NCBI RefSeq assembly: GCF_000743715.1
Contig: NZ_JQEY01000004.1
Span: forward strand, 183,418 to 247,417
Reading direction: 5' to 3'
Source of the DNA: Palleronia rufa
GTDB lineage: Bacteria > Pseudomonadota > Alphaproteobacteria > Rhodobacterales > Rhodobacteraceae
Length of the DNA stretch: 64,000 nt
Shown here: piece by piece, positions 38,607-47,648 of the stretch
Numbering within the stretch: the stretch's first letter is position 1
Layout of the letters: each line of letters begins with the position of its first letter
The notes under the pieces: generated by a model
What the model saw: only the letters and a program-made list of their open reading frames with translations
What the model was told of the DNA's origin: nothing
Database searches by the model: none
Program-made: the position numbers and the translations under genes

Positions 38607-39362
38607 TCAGGCGCCGTCGAGCGCCCTGACGATGCCGCCGAAATCGGCCGCCTTGAGAGAGGCGCCGCCGACCAGCGCGCCGTCCACGTTCTCGACCGCG
38701 AAGATCTCCGACGCGTTGTCGGGCTTCACCGATCCGCCGTAGAGGATCCGGACCGACTTGGCCACGCCGGCGCCGAAGCGTCGTTCCAGCGTGCTGCGGA
38801 TGTCGGAATGCACTTCCCCGATCTCATCCGTAGTGGGCACCTTGCCGGTGCCGATGGCCCAGACCGGCTCATAGGCGATGACGAGGTTATGGCCCGTGGC
38901 CTGATCGGGCAGGGACCCGGCGATCTGTCCGCGGATGATCTGCAGCGTGTTCGAGCTTTCGCGTTCGGCCAGGGTTTCACCGACGCAGACGATGGCCGTC
39001 AGCCCCGCCGCCCAGGCGGCGTCACATTTGTCGCGAACCATGCGGTCGGTCTCGGCATGGTCGGCGCGGCGTTCGGAATGGCCCAGGATGACATGGGTGG
39101 CGCCGGCATCCTTCAGCATCGCGGCGGAGACATCGCCGGTATGGGCGCCGGTCTCCTCCCAGTGGCAATCCTGTCCGCCGACGCCGAGCGCGGAGCCATC
39201 CGCGGCGCGCGCCATCCGCTCCACCAGCGTATGGGGAGGGCAGAGGAGAAGCTCCGACCGGGTGTCACCATGCGCGGCGATCAGCGCGTCGAGCTCCGAC
39301 AGGGCGGCGGCGGTGCCGTTCATCTTCCAGTTCCCGGCGGCAAGGCTGCGGCGGTCGGTCAT
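38607..39362 (-). CDS. tpiA: Triosephosphate isomerase
   Basis: 251-residue TIM-barrel enzyme interconverting dihydroxyacetone phosphate and glyceraldehyde 3-phosphate. The substrate Lys is in GNWKMNG, the catalytic His in ILGHSERR and Glu in VIAYEPVWAIGTG; the phosphate loop is LYGGSVKPDNA. It is full length and in its own transcription unit, convergent with dksA. Confidence 0.97.
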   Translation of the reverse strand: MTDRRSLAAGNWKMNGTAAALSELDALIAAHGDTRSELLLCPPHTLVERMARAADGSALGVGGQDCHWEETGAHTGDVSAAMLKDAGATHVILGHSERRADHAETDRMVRDKCDAAWAAGLTAIVCVGETLAERESSNTLQIIRGQIAGSLPDQATGHNLVIAYEPVWAIGTGKVPTTDEIGEVHSDIRSTLERRFGAGVAKSVRILYGGSVKPDNASEIFAVENVDGALVGGASLKAADFGGIVRALDGA

Positions 39363-39710
39363 CTGTCACGTCTCCGTCTTGGGTCTTGCAAGGAGCTAGC
39401 GCGTTTGCGCGCCGGGCAAACGGGCCGGGTCGGACCCCCGCGCTGTCCGCCTCATCGACATCGCAACAGGCCCGCCGCGCCGCGATCGCGCCGTGTCCGG
39501 GGGGCCCGGGCCGCTGGCAGCCCTGTCCGCGCCGATCCCATGGGGCCATGTCGCCACGCGCCGGACACGTCGCGGGGGCGCGGCTTGACGTCGCGCCAAA
39601 CCGTGAAGGGTCTCGCCGGGTGACCGCGGCGTTCGCGGTGCCGCGATGTTGACGCCGCCGCGTACCGGGCGCAGTCAGGCGCCGTATCGGGAAGGCGGGG
39701 AGAGAACGAC
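39363..39710. other. Intergenic region, no gene recognised
   Basis: About 350 bases between the divergent tpiA and aminotransferase starts. It contains shadow frames only and must hold both promoters; no clear operator was seen. Confidence 0.4.
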
Positions 39711-40853
39711 ATGCGGCTGTCGGCGCGGGGCGCGGTGGATCCGTTCATCGTGATGGACGTGATGGAAAAGGCCCGCGCGGCGGAGGCGGCGGGACGGCGG
39801 GTGATCCACATGGAGGTCGGCCAGCCGGGCACGCCCGCGCCCCTCGGCGCGCGGACCGCGGTGGCGGAGGCCATGGCGGGCGGTTCGCTGGGCTATACGG
39901 TGGCCCTGGGTCTGCCGGCGCTGCGGGCGCGGATCGCCCGGCACTATCGCGCCCGGCACGGCGTGGACCTGGACCCCGCCCGCGTGATCGTGACCTCCGG
40001 GGCGTCGGCGGGGTTCGTGCTGGCCTTCACCGCGCTTTTCGAGGCGGGAGAGCGGGTCGGCCTGGGCCTGCCCGGCTATCCCAGCTACCGCCACATCCTG
40101 TCGGCGCTGAGCCTGCGCCCGGTGGGCATCGAGACAACGCTGGAGGACCGCTTTCAGCCCCGGCCCGAGGCGCTGGGGGCCGATCTGGCAGGGCTGATCC
40201 TGGCCAGCCCAGGCAACCCGGCGGGGACCATGCTGGACCCTCCGTCCCTGTCGGCCCTGGTCGCGCGCTGCCGCGACGCCGGGATCGCGCTGATCTCGGA
40301 CGAGATCTATCACGGAATCGAATACGACCGGCCCGCCGTCAGCGCGCTGGAGGTGGGCGACGATGTCTATGTGATCAACTCCTTCTCCAAGTACTTTTCC
40401 ATGACCGGCTGGCGGGTCGGCTGGATGGTCGTGCCGGCGGATCACCTCCGCACCGTCGAGCGTCTGGCGCAGAACCTCTACATCTGTCCGCCCCATCCGA
40501 GTCAGATCGCCGCGCTGGCCGCCATGGACTGCCGCGATGAGCTCGACGCCAACCTGTCCGTCTATGCCGCCAATCGCCGGCTGGTCGTCGACGGCCTGGC
40601 GCGGGCGGGGTTCTCACGCTTCGCACCGCCGGACGGCGCGTTCTATGTCTATGCGGACGCGTCGCATCTGGGCGCCGACGCGCTCAGCCTTTCGGGACGG
40701 ATCCTGGACGAGGCCGGCGTCGCGGTCACGCCGGGGATAGATTTCGACCCGTCGCGGGGCGGTGACATGCTGCGGTTTTCCTACGCGGGATCGACGGCCG
40801 ACATTGCCGAGGGCATGGAGCGTCTGGCCGAATGGGCCGCCCGCGCAGGCTGA
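39711..40853 (+). CDS. Class I/II pyridoxal-phosphate aminotransferase
   Basis: 380-residue fold-type I aminotransferase. The PLP lysine is in NSFSKYFSMTGWRVGW, and the cofactor Asp/Tyr site is in LISDEIYHGIEYD; ASPGNPAGTM and the C-terminal LRFSYAGS arginine bind the substrate carboxylate. It resembles aspartate/aromatic aminotransferases in the 1A subgroup; the amino acid used cannot be decided. The ATG at 39711 begins at MRLSARGAVDPF, usual for the group. Confidence 0.92.
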   Translation: MRLSARGAVDPFIVMDVMEKARAAEAAGRRVIHMEVGQPGTPAPLGARTAVAEAMAGGSLGYTVALGLPALRARIARHYRARHGVDLDPARVIVTSGASAGFVLAFTALFEAGERVGLGLPGYPSYRHILSALSLRPVGIETTLEDRFQPRPEALGADLAGLILASPGNPAGTMLDPPSLSALVARCRDAGIALISDEIYHGIEYDRPAVSALEVGDDVYVINSFSKYFSMTGWRVGWMVVPADHLRTVERLAQNLYICPPHPSQIAALAAMDCRDELDANLSVYAANRRLVVDGLARAGFSRFAPPDGAFYVYADASHLGADALSLSGRILDEAGVAVTPGIDFDPSRGGDMLRFSYAGSTADIAEGMERLAEWAARAG

Positions 40854-40945
40854 TTTGCCTTCATAACCGGCGCGTTTGCTGCTAGTGTGGTCGCAGATCA
40901 GGGGCGCCAAGACCCCGCAAGGCAGTATATTCGAGGCAAGGGCGG

Positions 40946-41527
40946 ATGGAGTTCCGACGACTGGTATCCGGGGCACTGCTCCTGGGTGTCCTGCTGGCGC
41001 CGTCCGAGGCGCAAACCCCAAGGAACGACACGGCCATGCCGTCGAGTGGGTTTGCCCGCGTCGAACCGGAGACCAGCCGGATCGAGGACTTTGGCTCCGA
41101 TCTCCATGTGGAGTTGACGCTGACCCGGCCGGTGCCCTGGCAGGTCTATACGCTGGACGATCCGCGCCGCGTGGTGCTCGATTTCAGCGAGATTGCGCTG
41201 TTGCCCGACGCGTTCCGGCAGGTCCTGAACAGCGACATCGTCTCCGATCTGCGATTCTACCGTGTCCGAGAGGGCTGGTCGCGGCTGGTGCTGGATCTCG
41301 ACCGCCCCATGCGGATCGAAACCGCGGGGCTGGCAACGGGGACAGCCCAGGGCGCCGTTCTGAAGATGCAGCTTGCCCCCACCAGCGCCGGCGATTTCGC
41401 CGCCCGATCGGGCGCGCCGCAGAACAGCCTGTTCGACCCCGAAACCCGCAGCGAGGGGAGGGTCCGCGGACCGGCGGCGCCCGCGCGGCTGGCGCTGGGG
41501 TCCGTCGACGCGGCGCCGGGCCGATGA
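40946..41527 (+). CDS. AMIN-domain protein: N-acetylmuramoyl-L-alanine amidase without catalytic domain
   Basis: 193-residue exported protein: signal peptide (LVSGALLLGVLLAPSEAQ), then an AMIN domain at about 40-140 (DLHVELTLTRPVPWQVYTL, DDPRRVVLDFSEIAL, LRFYRVREGWSRLVLDLDRP). It ends shortly after the linker. Its position directly before mrcA and prfB is where related genomes have amiC, whose C-terminal Amidase_3 zinc domain should follow. No DPGHGG or other zinc motif occurs in any frame before mrcA. About 230 residues have been lost, so it cannot cut peptidoglycan; it may still bind it. Confidence 0.8.
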   Translation: MEFRRLVSGALLLGVLLAPSEAQTPRNDTAMPSSGFARVEPETSRIEDFGSDLHVELTLTRPVPWQVYTLDDPRRVVLDFSEIALLPDAFRQVLNSDIVSDLRFYRVREGWSRLVLDLDRPMRIETAGLATGTAQGAVLKMQLAPTSAGDFAARSGAPQNSLFDPETRSEGRVRGPAAPARLALGSVDAAPGR

Positions 41528-41672
41528 GCCGCGCGAACCGCTGCGGCCGTCTGCCGCGCCGGCGATCACGGCACCGTCAGCGGCGGCATGTCCCGGCCGA
41601 TGGCTTTTGCGTCCCGCGCCCAATCGCTGTAGAAGACCCCATCGCTAGCACAGCCATACGGGAGACGCGCCG

Positions 41673-44174
41673 GTGATCCGTGCCATCCTTGCCGTCTTCG
41701 GCGGACTCTTCACGACCCTGACGCTGGGCGCGCTGGCCATGGCGCTCAGCATCGGCGCGATCTTCTGGATCTATTCCAGCGACTTGCCGGACACCGAGCA
41801 GTTGGCCAGCTATACGCCGCCGACCATCAGCCGGATCTATTCCGCCGAGGGACGGATCATCGACGAATTCGCCGAGGAGCGGCGCCTGTTCACACCGGCC
41901 GCGGAGATACCCGACCTGGTCAAGCAGGCGTTCATCTCGGCCGAGGACAAGAATTTCTATACCCACCGGGGCTACGACCCGCGCGGCATGATGGCCGCCG
42001 CCCTGGACGCGGCCAAGGGTGGGGCGGTGCGCGGCGCATCGACGATCACCCAGCAGGTGATGAAGAATTTCCTTCTGGGCGGCGAACGGTCTGCGGAGCG
42101 CAAGGTGAAGGAGCTGATCCTGGCTGCGCGGATCGAGGATACGCTGTCCAAGGAGAAGATCCTGGAACTCTACCTCAATGAGATCTTCCTGGGGCAGAAC
42201 TCCTTTGGCGTGACCGCCGCGGCGCAGAGTTACTTCAACAAGTCGCTGACGGAGCTGGAACCGCAGGAGGCCGCCTATCTGGCCGCCCTGCCCAAGGCGC
42301 CGTCGACCTATCACCCGGTCCGCGCGACCGAGCGGGCCATCAGTCGCCGCAACTTCGTGCTGCGGGAGATGTTCGAGAACGGATATCTCTCCGAGGAACA
42401 GTACCGCACGGCCCGTATCGCACCGCTCAGGACGGTGCAGGGCGGCGACATGGAAAGCTTTCGCGACGAGATCCCGCCCCGCGACTATTTCACCGACGAG
42501 ATCCGCCGCCAGCTTAGCCGGGACTACGGAGAGGGAGAATTCTTCAGCGGCGGGCTGAACGTGCGCGCCACGATCGACCCGGAACTGCAGCAGGTGGCGG
42601 CCGCGGCGCTGCAGCAGGCGCTGGAAGAGTACGACCGCGGCATCGGCCGCTGGCGCGGCACCGGCAAGACGATCCCGGCCGACCGGCTGGGCGACTGGCA
42701 GGCCGCGCTGGGCGACGTGGATGTGGCCCGCGATATCCGTCTGGAGAACACATGGTTTCCCGCCGTGGTTCTGGAGATCGGCGACGCCTCCATGCGCGTC
42801 GGCGTCGAGGGTGAGGGCGAACAGTCTATCCCGCGCGAGGATATCGCCTGGATCAGCGGCTCCTTCGCCGATAATTTCGAGGTCGGCGACGTGGTCCATG
42901 TCCGGCGCATGACCGAAGATGCGACCGGCGCGCTGATCCGCTGGTCCCTGCGGCAGGTGCCCCAGGTGGAGGGCGCGTTCATGGCCATGGACGTGGACAC
43001 CGGCCGGGTTCTGGCGATGCAGGGCGGGTTTTCATACCAGCATTCGGTGTTCAACCGCGCCACCCAGGCGACGCGACAGCCGGGATCGTCCTTCAAGCCG
43101 TTCGTCTATGCCGCGGCGCTGGACTCGGGCTTCTCGCCGGCGACGATCGTGGTGGACGCGCCGATCGAGATCAACACGCCCCAGGGCCTCTGGCGCCCGA
43201 AGAACTATTCCAACCGCTTCTACGGTCCCGCGCCGCTCAGGACCGGGATCGAGCAGTCGCGCAACCTGATGACCGTACGGCTGGCTCAGGAGGTCGGCAT
43301 GGACGTGGTCGCCCGCTACGCCGAGCGTTTCGGGGTCTATGACAACATGGGACGGTTCCTGGCCAACTCGCTGGGGTCGGAGGAGACGACGCTCTACAAG
43401 ATGGTCGCGGCCTATTCGATGTTCGCCAATGGCGGCGAACGGGTAGAGCCGACACTGGTGGACCGGGTGCAGGACCGCTACGGACGGACGGTCTACAAGC
43501 ACGACCGGCGCGACTGCGTGGACTGCCAGACGGCCAGTCTGGCGCCAGGCGTCGCGCCGATGATCCGGTCGAACCGCGAGCGGGTGATGGATCCGATCAC
43601 GGCCTATCAGCTGACCTCGATGATGAAGGGCGTGGTCGAGCGCGGAACGGCCAAGGGAGCGGTGACGCTGCCGGTGCCGGTGGCCGGGAAGACCGGCACG
43701 ACCAACGACGCAAAGGACGTGTGGTTCGTGGGCTTCACGTCGAACATCGCCGCGGGCTGCTACATCGGCTTCGACCAGCCGCGGTCGCTGGGATCCCGGG
43801 CGTCGGGCGGGGGCATGTGCGCGCCGGTCTTCAACCGCTTCATGGCGAAGGCGACGGAGAAATACGGCGGCGGCCCGTTCGAGGTGCCGCCCGGCGGACA
43901 GTTCATCAAGATCGACCGTTTCACCGGCGCGCGCCTGTCCGATGACGCGTCCGGCGACAATGTCGTGGCCGAGTATTTCCGTCTCGGAGAAGAGCCGATG
44001 TTCGGCGTGGCCTTCGACGGCGGGTTCCAGATGGGGGACAATCTGCCTCTGTTCAGCGCGGCGGATCGGGGCGGCACGGCGGGGCAGCAGGTGCGCAATG
44101 CCGCAGGACGCACAGTAACGATCCCCAAGAAGAAGGCGACCTTCGGAACGCTGTCGTCCGGAGGCCTGTACTAG
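41673..44174 (+). CDS. mrcA: Penicillin-binding protein 1A (bifunctional)
   Basis: 833-residue class A PBP. One membrane anchor (LAMALSIGAIFWIYS), a GT51 glycosyltransferase domain (FISAEDKNFYTHRGYD, GASTITQQVMKNFLL, KEKILELYLNEIFLG), an OB-like insertion, and a transpeptidase domain with SxxK in QPGSSFKPFVYA, SxN in GIEQSRNLMTV and KTG in VAGKTGTTNDAKD. The start is a GTG at 41673 preceded by GGGAGA. It polymerises and cross-links peptidoglycan. Confidence 0.97.
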   Translation: MIRAILAVFGGLFTTLTLGALAMALSIGAIFWIYSSDLPDTEQLASYTPPTISRIYSAEGRIIDEFAEERRLFTPAAEIPDLVKQAFISAEDKNFYTHRGYDPRGMMAAALDAAKGGAVRGASTITQQVMKNFLLGGERSAERKVKELILAARIEDTLSKEKILELYLNEIFLGQNSFGVTAAAQSYFNKSLTELEPQEAAYLAALPKAPSTYHPVRATERAISRRNFVLREMFENGYLSEEQYRTARIAPLRTVQGGDMESFRDEIPPRDYFTDEIRRQLSRDYGEGEFFSGGLNVRATIDPELQQVAAAALQQALEEYDRGIGRWRGTGKTIPADRLGDWQAALGDVDVARDIRLENTWFPAVVLEIGDASMRVGVEGEGEQSIPREDIAWISGSFADNFEVGDVVHVRRMTEDATGALIRWSLRQVPQVEGAFMAMDVDTGRVLAMQGGFSYQHSVFNRATQATRQPGSSFKPFVYAAALDSGFSPATIVVDAPIEINTPQGLWRPKNYSNRFYGPAPLRTGIEQSRNLMTVRLAQEVGMDVVARYAERFGVYDNMGRFLANSLGSEETTLYKMVAAYSMFANGGERVEPTLVDRVQDRYGRTVYKHDRRDCVDCQTASLAPGVAPMIRSNRERVMDPITAYQLTSMMKGVVERGTAKGAVTLPVPVAGKTGTTNDAKDVWFVGFTSNIAAGCYIGFDQPRSLGSRASGGGMCAPVFNRFMAKATEKYGGGPFEVPPGGQFIKIDRFTGARLSDDASGDNVVAEYFRLGEEPMFGVAFDGGFQMGDNLPLFSAADRGGTAGQQVRNAAGRTVTIPKKKATFGTLSSGGLY

Positions 44175-44185
44175 AACCGGGGGCC

Positions 44186-44248
44186 GAGGGGGCGCTGCCC
44201 CCGCCTGCCTGACGGCAGGCCCCCCGGGATATTTCGGGAAAGATGAGG
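44186..44248. repeat. Dispersed GC-rich intergenic repeat, copy C (inverted)
   Basis: Reverse orientation of the 27309 and 31683 copies: GGGGGCGCTGCCCCC, GCCTGCC-TGAC-GGCAGGC, then CCCCGGGATATTTCGG and GAAAGATGAGG. It lies between mrcA and prfB, which point the same way. Confidence 0.85.
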
Positions 44249-44386
44249 TTGCGGGCGGCGTGGCAGGGGGCGCGGTGCGTCGCTCCTCGCGGGGGGAGGC
44301 GCGGGTCCGGCCGCGCGGTGCGTCGCCGGCTTGTTCCCTTGCAGGACGGTTGATAGAGCAGGCGCCGGGATAGAGGGAGCCGACCC

Positions 44387-45514
44387 ATGCGTTCAGAAAC
44401 CCAGGCCACCGTCGAGGCGATCGAGAAATCGCTGGTGCTGCTGCGTCAGCGGATGGACCATGAGACCGCGGCCTACCGGCTGGAGGAGTTCAATGCGCGT
44501 GTCGAGGACCCCGCGCTCTGGGACGATCCGGCCAATGCCCAGACCTTGATGCGCGAGCGTCAGGCTTTGGTGGATGCGCTGGAACGGCATGACGGCATGG
44601 CGCAGGAACTCCGCGACAATGCCGAGCTCATCGAGATGGGAGAGGCCGAGGGCGACGACGATATCGTGCGCGAGGCGGAGACCGCGCTGAAGGCTCTCAA
44701 AGCCCGGGCCGAGGCGGCGGAAATCGAGGCGCTGCTGAACGGCGAGGCGGATGGAAACGACACGTTCCTGGAGATCAACTCGGGCGCTGGAGGAACCGAG
44801 AGCTGCGACTGGGCGGCGATGCTGGCGCGGATGTACGTCCGTTGGGCGGAGAAGAAGGGCTACAAGGTCGAGCTGCAGTCCGAGAGCGCGGGCGAAGAGG
44901 CGGGGATCAAGTCCGCCGCCTACAAGATCACCGGCCACAATGCCTATGGCTGGCTGAAGTCCGAGAGCGGCGTGCACCGTCTGGTGCGGATCAGCCCCTA
45001 CGACAGCGCGGCGCGGCGGCACACGTCCTTTTCGTCGGTCTGGGTCTATCCGGTGGTGGACGACAACATCGAGATCGAGGTGAACCCGTCCGACATCCGC
45101 ATCGACACCTACCGCTCCAGCGGCGCGGGCGGGCAGCACGTGAACACGACCGACTCTGCCGTGCGGATCACCCACGCGCCGACTGGCATCGTCGTGACGA
45201 GTTCGGAGAAGTCGCAGCACCAGAACCGCGATATTGCCATGAAGGCACTGAAATCGCGGCTCTACCAGATGGAACTGGACCGCCGCAACGCCGCCATCAA
45301 CGAGGCCCATGACGCCAAGGGCGATGCCGGCTGGGGCAACCAGATCCGGTCCTACGTTCTGCAGCCCTATCAGATGGTGAAGGACCTGCGCACCGGCGTC
45401 GAAACCAGCGACACCCAGGGGGTTCTGAACGGGGACCTCGATGCGTTCATGGCGGCCACCTTGGCGATGGACGTGTCCGGCATGAGCCGCGCGGAGGCCG
45501 GCGCCGACGACTGA
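44387..45514 (+). CDS. prfB: Peptide chain release factor 2
   Basis: 375-residue RF2 recognising UGA/UAA. The GGQ loop is in [19 protein letters not shown]; the anticodon-mimic tripeptide region reads [15 protein letters not shown] (SPY rather than SPF). The coding frame is continuous, so the programmed frameshift found in many prfB genes is absent. It is about 210 bases after mrcA across a repeat copy. The N-terminal coiled domain is intact. Confidence 0.96.
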   Translation: MRSETQATVEAIEKSLVLLRQRMDHETAAYRLEEFNARVEDPALWDDPANAQTLMRERQALVDALERHDGMAQELRDNAELIEMGEAEGDDDIVREAETALKALKARAEAAEIEALLNGEADGNDTFLEINSGAGGTESCDWAAMLARMYVRWAEKKGYKVELQSESAGEEAGIKSAAYKITGHNAYGWLKSESGVHRLVRISPYDSAARRHTSFSSVWVYPVVDDNIEIEVNPSDIRIDTYRSSGAGGQHVNTTDSAVRITHAPTGIVVTSSEKSQHQNRDIAMKALKSRLYQMELDRRNAAINEAHDAKGDAGWGNQIRSYVLQPYQMVKDLRTGVETSDTQGVLNGDLDAFMAATLAMDVSGMSRAEAGADD

Positions 45515-45516
45515 TC

Positions 45517-46773
45517 CTAGCGGACGCGGGCTTCGACGGTCTGCAAGAGCGCCTCGGCCGCCTGGTCGGCGCCATCGGGGATCAGGCGGGCCGCCAGGGC
45601 GCGGGCCGCGGCGCGGGTGCCGGTGGACAGGACGTCCTGCAGGGCATGCCGCGCTTGGGCCGGACCGCGGATGACGCGACCGACGCCGAGCGCCTCGATC
45701 CGCGCGGCATTGTCGGGCTGGTCTGCGCCGAGCGGCTGGATCAGCTGCGGGATCCCGGCAAGACAGGCGGCCCCGGTGGTGCCGATGCCGCCGTGGTGCA
45801 GCACGGCGGCGGCGTGAGGAAAGAGCGCATCGTGCGGCGCATAGGGCGTTGCGTGGATGTCGCCGGCCTGGGCCAGGGGCACGTCACCGGACAGAAGGAC
45901 CGCGCGGAGACCCGCGTCGCGGGCAAGTGCTGCGGCGCCGGCCCAGAATCCATCGCCGCCGAGCGCGTGGGAAACCGATCCGAGCGTCACGACCAGCGGC
46001 GGCGGACCGGACTCCAGAAACGCGGCGAGCGGGCCGGGCAGCCCCTCTGGCGCCAGCCGCGGGAAGCCGGTCAGGCGTACGTCGCGGTCTGCGGGCGCGG
46101 GCGCCACCGCCGGATCCCAGAGGCCGAGTTGCGCGACGGGCGGGACAGGATGGCCGAAGACCGGCACCGCACGGGTGGGCGGCAGGCCCAATTCACGCCG
46201 GACGCGCGCCTGGTCGCGGCCATGGCGGCGGCGGAACTCCGCGTCGATGACACGCAACCAGAGCCGGTTCCAGGCACGGGCCGCCGCCGTGTCCGGGCGC
46301 CGCAGCATAGGCGGCGCGAAGCCGGGAACCCGCGGCGGGTCAAGCGCGGATCTGAGCAGCAGCGGTTGCAGCAGCAGAGGAATATAGGGGCGGTCCGCCA
46401 GTTCCGCGGCCAGCGGCGCGGCCATGGCCAGCAGCGTGCCTGCGACGGCGCGGGCGCGCGTGGCCTCCGGGGCCAGGTCGGCGGCGAGGCTGGCCAACAT
46501 CGGATAGGTGGCGCTGGTCAGGATCGGGGACGGGTCGCGAAACACCTGTCGGGCCAGCGCGTCGCGGTCGAGCCCGGCCAGGCGGGACACGTCCGCCTCT
46601 GTCGGACCGCATGCGATGGCGTCGAGCCCCTGCGTCCGCGCGCGCGTGGCATCTTCGGGCGACAGGGCCAGGCGGGCGGGCTGTCCCCGGGCCTCCAGCG
46701 CATGGGCAAGGGCGAGGACCGGGAACAGGTCGCCGAAAGAGCCGACGGTGGAAAGCAGGATCGGAGCGGTCAT
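45517..46773 (-). CDS. GT1-family glycosyltransferase
   Basis: 418-residue GT-B glycosyltransferase of the UDP-glucosyl/rhamnosyl transferase type. N-terminal STVGSFGDLFPVLALAHAL, and the donor-binding C-terminal domain with LVVTLGSVSHALG, VLHHGGIGTTGAACLAGIPQ and PLGADQPDNAARIEALGVG. The HHGGxGTT motif is characteristic. The substrate is unknown; a lipid or sterol-like acceptor is common. It is convergent with prfB, two bases away. Confidence 0.9.
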   Translation of the reverse strand: MTAPILLSTVGSFGDLFPVLALAHALEARGQPARLALSPEDATRARTQGLDAIACGPTEADVSRLAGLDRDALARQVFRDPSPILTSATYPMLASLAADLAPEATRARAVAGTLLAMAAPLAAELADRPYIPLLLQPLLLRSALDPPRVPGFAPPMLRRPDTAAARAWNRLWLRVIDAEFRRRHGRDQARVRRELGLPPTRAVPVFGHPVPPVAQLGLWDPAVAPAPADRDVRLTGFPRLAPEGLPGPLAAFLESGPPPLVVTLGSVSHALGGDGFWAGAAALARDAGLRAVLLSGDVPLAQAGDIHATPYAPHDALFPHAAAVLHHGGIGTTGAACLAGIPQLIQPLGADQPDNAARIEALGVGRVIRGPAQARHALQDVLSTGTRAAARALAARLIPDGADQAAEALLQTVEARVR

Positions 46774-47078
46774 GGCGCACAGGTAGGGCGCGCCGGCACA
46801 GCGTCCGGCGGCGGCAGCCGATGGCGGGACACAGGCGGCGGCCGGCCCGCCGGAACGGAGCGCTGTCGCGCGAGGTGCCGCCCTCTATGTCGGTCGAGGG
46901 GCGGCGGCGGGGCCGAGCCACTCTCCACCGGCTTTCTGCGGGCCGCCGCCCCTGCGCAGCGCCGTTTTGCGGGGAGGCAGGACCGCCGGCCGTTGAGCAT
47001 GATGGGCGGGCGCGCATTCGCCGGGCCGTGACGCAGGACGGACGCCTCAGGTGACCGCCCCCGACGCTTCGGCGCGGG
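46774..47078. other. Intergenic region, no gene recognised
   Basis: About 300 bases between the glycosyltransferase start and the bactofilin stop. GC-rich, shadow frames only. Confidence 0.4.
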
Positions 47079-47648
47079 TCAGTCGCCCTTGGACGACGCC
47101 AGCGCGCTGGCGGAGGTCGACGGGGCGGAGGTGCCGGAGGACGCGGAGGAGGTGGAGGCGGCGCTGGCCGCCACCGGGCGGGGCTGTCCCCCCTGAGTAT
47201 TCAACGGGTCGTCACGACGGGCGACAGAGCCTTCGAAATGCGCGCCGCTTTCTATGGCGATGGTCTTGTGGATGATGTCGCCCTCGACCCGCGCCGTGGA
47301 TGTCAGCCGCACCTTGAGGCCGCGTACCCGACCGACGATCCGGCCGTTCACCACCACGTCGTCGGCCATGACCTCTCCCTTGACCACGGCGCCCTCACCG
47401 ACGGTGAGCAGGTGGGCGCGGATGTCGCCCTCTACGTTGCCCTCGATCTGAATGTCGCCGGTGGTCTTGAGGTTGCCCTTGATCGTGAGATCGGACGACA
47501 GGATCGACGCCGGCGGCTTGGCCTTGGGTCCCGATCCGGTGTCGGTGGAGGTCGTGGGTGCGTTCATGGAACTCTCGCTCGAAGGTCTGGTCGCGGCCTC
47601 ACCGCCCTGCTTGGGGCCGGGCTCGTTGATCTTGGACTTAGAAAACAT
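47079..47648 (-). CDS. Bactofilin
   Basis: 189-residue cytoskeletal bactofilin. The central beta-helix domain has the repeat pattern LTIKGNLKTTGDIQIEGNVE and DIRAHLLTVGEGAVVKGEV (residues about 50-145), flanked by disordered Ser/Thr/Pro/Ala-rich ends. Bactofilins polymerise without nucleotide and often position cell-wall enzymes. It starts 11 bases inside the end of an M23 peptidase gene, a common pairing. Confidence 0.94.
   Translation of the reverse strand: MFSKSKINEPGPKQGGEAATRPSSESSMNAPTTSTDTGSGPKAKPPASILSSDLTIKGNLKTTGDIQIEGNVEGDIRAHLLTVGEGAVVKGEVMADDVVVNGRIVGRVRGLKVRLTSTARVEGDIIHKTIAIESGAHFEGSVARRDDPLNTQGGQPRPVAASAASTSSASSGTSAPSTSASALASSKGD

Noticed and set aside
44387..44480. Programmed frameshift in prfB
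   Set aside because: The reading frame from the ATG is continuous through the GGQ domain with no internal UGA.
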